DNA of 7,990 nucleotides from CAVPEW01 sp050247895 (GTDB lineage: Bacteria; Actinomycetota; Acidimicrobiia; Acidimicrobiales; VFJN01): NCBI GenBank assembly GCA_050247895.1, contig JBFWTJ010000189.1:1-7990 (forward strand), given 5' to 3'. Below are positions 6,623 to 7,990 of the stretch, piece by piece. A program made the position numbers and the translations under genes. The notes beneath the pieces were generated by a model. That model was given only the letters and a program-made list of their open reading frames with translations, was not told the DNA's origin and made no database searches. How positions within the stretch are numbered: position 1 is the stretch's first letter; each line of letters opens with the position of its first letter.

Positions 6623-6688
6623 GGTTCCGGGGACGACATCCCCGCAGGAGAGGCGACCGGGCTGTCCCTGCCGTCCGCAACCGGAACC
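6623..6688 (+). promoter_or_regulatory. nadA leader with two competing pairings
   Basis: Two structures can be drawn in the nadA leader. One is a local hairpin CGGGGA (6628-6633), loop CGACA, TCCCCG (6639-6644). The other is a longer pairing, GGTTCCGG (6623-6630) with CCGGAACC (6681-6688). They share bases 6628-6630, so they cannot both form completely. The second ends 7 nt before the nadA Shine-Dalgarno. A flanking GCCCGG (6601-6606)/CCGGGC (6657-6662) pairing is also possible. This is the shape of a switchable leader, but GC-rich DNA yields such pairings readily, and I recognise no known riboswitch class. Confidence 0.25.
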
Positions 6689-6713
6689 CCAGCCCGGGAG
6701 GGTCGACACGAAC

Positions 6714-7850
6714 ATGCTCAGGCTCCAGCGGTCCATCGACCAGCGGTACACCGGCGCGAGCCACGAAGATCTCGACCAGATCGTCGGCACAGCGAAGGCC
6801 GCGCTGGGCGACCGCCTCTTCATCCTCGGCCACCACTACCAGCGCGACGAGATCATCCGCTGGGCCGACGCCCGGGGCGACAGCTACCGGCTCTCGGTCC
6901 TGGCCCAGGAACGGCCCCAGGCCGACTACATCGTGTTCTGCGGCGTGCACTTCATGGCGGAGTCGGCCGACATCCTCACGGGCGACCACCAGGCGGTGGT
7001 CCTGCCCGACCTCAACGCCGGCTGCTCGATGGCTGACATGGCCGATCTCGACGAGGTCGAGGAGGCCTGGGCCGCGCTGGGCCAGGTGACCGACACCGAG
7101 CGGATCGTGCCGATCACGTACATGAACTCGTCGGCCGCGCTGAAGGCCTTCGTGGGGCGCAACGGCGGCGCCGTCTGCACCTCGACCAACGCCCGGGCCG
7201 TGCTCGAGTGGGCACTCGGCGTCGGCGCCCGTGCCGGCCGGGAGTCCGTCGGCGCCAAGGGTTCGGGCGACAAGGTCCTCTTCTTCCCCGACCAGCACCT
7301 GGGGCGCAACACCGGCGTCGCCATGGGCTACCCGCTCGACGCGATGAGGGTCTGGAACCCCCGCCAGGAGCTCGGCGGGCTCACCGAGGCCGAGTGCAAG
7401 GACGCCACCTTCCTGCTCTGGCGGGGCCACTGCTCGATCCACCAGCGGTTCCGTCCCGAGCAGATCGCCGCCTTCCGAGCCGAGCACCCCGACGGGATCG
7501 TGGTCGTCCACCCGGAGTGCCCCCACGACACGGTGCTGGCCGCCGACCACGTCGGCTCGACCGACTTCATCATCCGGACCCTGCGGGACGCTCCCGCCGG
7601 CTCCACGGTGGCCGTGGGCACCGAGATCCACCTCGTGAACCGACTCGCCCAGGAGCACCCCGACAAGACCGTGGTCTCCCTCGATCCGCTCATCTGCCCT
7701 TGCTCGACGATGAACCGGATCGATCTGCCCCACCTCGCCTGGGTCCTCGACGATCTCGTCGAGGACCGGGTGGTCAACCGGATCGAGGTCGACGAGGCGA
7801 CCGCCCGCGACGCCAAGGTCGCGCTCCAGCGGATGCTGGAGATCGTGTGA
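6714..7850 (+). CDS. nadA: Quinolinate synthase A
   Basis: This 378-residue [4Fe-4S] enzyme condenses iminoaspartate with dihydroxyacetone phosphate to quinolinate in de novo NAD synthesis. Visible signatures are LGHHYQRDEI (38-47), FCGVHFMAESADIL (75-88), LPDLNAGCSMADM (97-109), YMNSSAALKA (136-145), CTSTNA (155-160), FFPDQHLGRN (190-199), WRGHCSIHQRF (236-246), HPECP (266-270) and CPCSTMN (328-334). The three cluster ligands should be Cys104, Cys240 and Cys328 or Cys330. Spacing by analogy with the B. subtilis enzyme favours Cys330. The length and the insert around residues 168-190 fit the long, Bacillus-like form. ATG 6714 has GGGAGGG (6696-6702) 11 nt upstream. The gene is divergent from uvrC. 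Its usual partners nadB and nadC are not directly downstream: the next 140 nt are non-coding as far as I can tell, and the window then ends. Confidence 0.97.
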   Translation: MLRLQRSIDQRYTGASHEDLDQIVGTAKAALGDRLFILGHHYQRDEIIRWADARGDSYRLSVLAQERPQADYIVFCGVHFMAESADILTGDHQAVVLPDLNAGCSMADMADLDEVEEAWAALGQVTDTERIVPITYMNSSAALKAFVGRNGGAVCTSTNARAVLEWALGVGARAGRESVGAKGSGDKVLFFPDQHLGRNTGVAMGYPLDAMRVWNPRQELGGLTEAECKDATFLLWRGHCSIHQRFRPEQIAAFRAEHPDGIVVVHPECPHDTVLAADHVGSTDFIIRTLRDAPAGSTVAVGTEIHLVNRLAQEHPDKTVVSLDPLICPCSTMNRIDLPHLAWVLDDLVEDRVVNRIEVDEATARDAKVALQRMLEIV

Positions 7851-7860
7851 GGCCGTCGCT

Positions 7861-7890
7861 GTCCGAAGGCCTGCGTTCGCTCCCTCGGAC
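7861..7890 (+). terminator. Imperfect hairpin just after nadA
   Basis: GTCCGA (7861-7866) pairs with TCGGAC (7885-7890). A mismatch and two further G-C pairs extend the stem inward. It begins 11 nt after the nadA stop, where a terminator is expected. No T-run follows, so it would be a U-less terminator or simply a 3'-end stabilising hairpin. A short dyad GCCT-c-AGGC follows at 7891-7899. Confidence 0.3.
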
Positions 7891-7945
7891 GCCTCAGGCG
7901 GCGAAACGTTGGCTGAGCATCGGCTCGTCGTTGGAAAAGCTGGGA

Positions 7946-7990
7946 TGGACTCGATCGGTCCGGGAGGGCGCACCGGACCGATCGAGTCCA
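7946..7990. repeat. Perfect 18-bp inverted repeat at the window edge
   Basis: The left arm at 7946-7963 (TGGACTCGATCGGTCCGG) and the right arm at 7973-7990 are exact reverse complements, separated by a 9-nt spacer, GAGGGCGCA. The right arm ends on the last base of the window, so the repeat could extend no further to the right in what I can see. The base pairs outside the left arm are therefore untested. It lies 95 nt after nadA. It could be a strong (possibly bidirectional) terminator, a dispersed intergenic palindrome, or a protein-binding site. All frames across it are open, so it could also lie in the 3' end of an unseen minus-strand gene. Confidence 0.9.

Noticed and set aside
6590..6713. 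A known NAD+ riboswitch in front of nadA
   Set aside because: I could not match the leader to the nadA-motif consensus as I know it; only generic competing pairings are visible.
7861..7945. A tRNA-like segment (TTCGCTCCC resembling a T-loop)
   Set aside because: No acceptor stem, anticodon arm or D-arm can be assembled around it.
5364..7973. An 869-codon minus-strand open frame spanning nadA, the intergenic region and part of uvrC
   Set aside because: It is antisense to nadA and out of frame with uvrC, both securely identified; the product is Arg/Ser/Pro-rich and lacks domain signatures.

Overview
The window comes from a very GC-rich bacterium. Nearly every codon ends in G or C, and long spurious open frames lie antisense to the real genes. 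The minus-strand order uvrC, rapZ, yvcK, then gap and pgk is the conserved core block of Actinomycetota (normally uvrC-rapZ-yvcK-whiA-gap-pgk-tpiA). Arg in the RapZ P-loop (GLSGAGRS) and GGGHG in YvcK also fit actinobacteria. A deep-branching class such as Acidimicrobiia is a reasonable guess, but it is inference.

Layout from left to right. The 5' end of pgk (phosphoglycerate kinase, minus strand, cut by the window edge) follows gap (glyceraldehyde-3-phosphate dehydrogenase) by 4 nt; these are consecutive steps of glycolysis. A 151-nt divergent intergenic region separates gap from a plus-strand secreted lipase-like alpha/beta hydrolase. The lipase converges on yvcK across 93 nt. Then, read on the minus strand, comes a compact run: uvrC (nucleotide excision repair endonuclease), a SAM-dependent methyltransferase joined to it as TGAATG, rapZ (P-loop nucleotide/RNA-binding regulator), and yvcK (UDP-GlcNAc-binding CofD-like regulator) overlapping rapZ by 4 nt. 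Divergent from uvrC, across 254 nt, is plus-strand nadA (quinolinate synthase, NAD biosynthesis). It is followed by a weak hairpin and, at the right edge, a perfect 18-bp inverted repeat.

The gene set is mostly housekeeping; I see no CRISPR array, tRNA, rRNA, transposase or obvious new defence system. The main departures from the expected picture are these. whiA is missing between yvcK and gap, where a lipase sits on the opposite strand. A methyltransferase is inserted between uvrC and rapZ. Both uvrC and rapZ lack a Shine-Dalgarno but carry a TANNNT -10-like box a few bases before ATG, the arrangement of leaderless actinobacterial transcripts. The nadA leader has two mutually exclusive pairings. 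No gene-free stretch exceeds 300 nt; the longest is the 254-nt uvrC-nadA gap.
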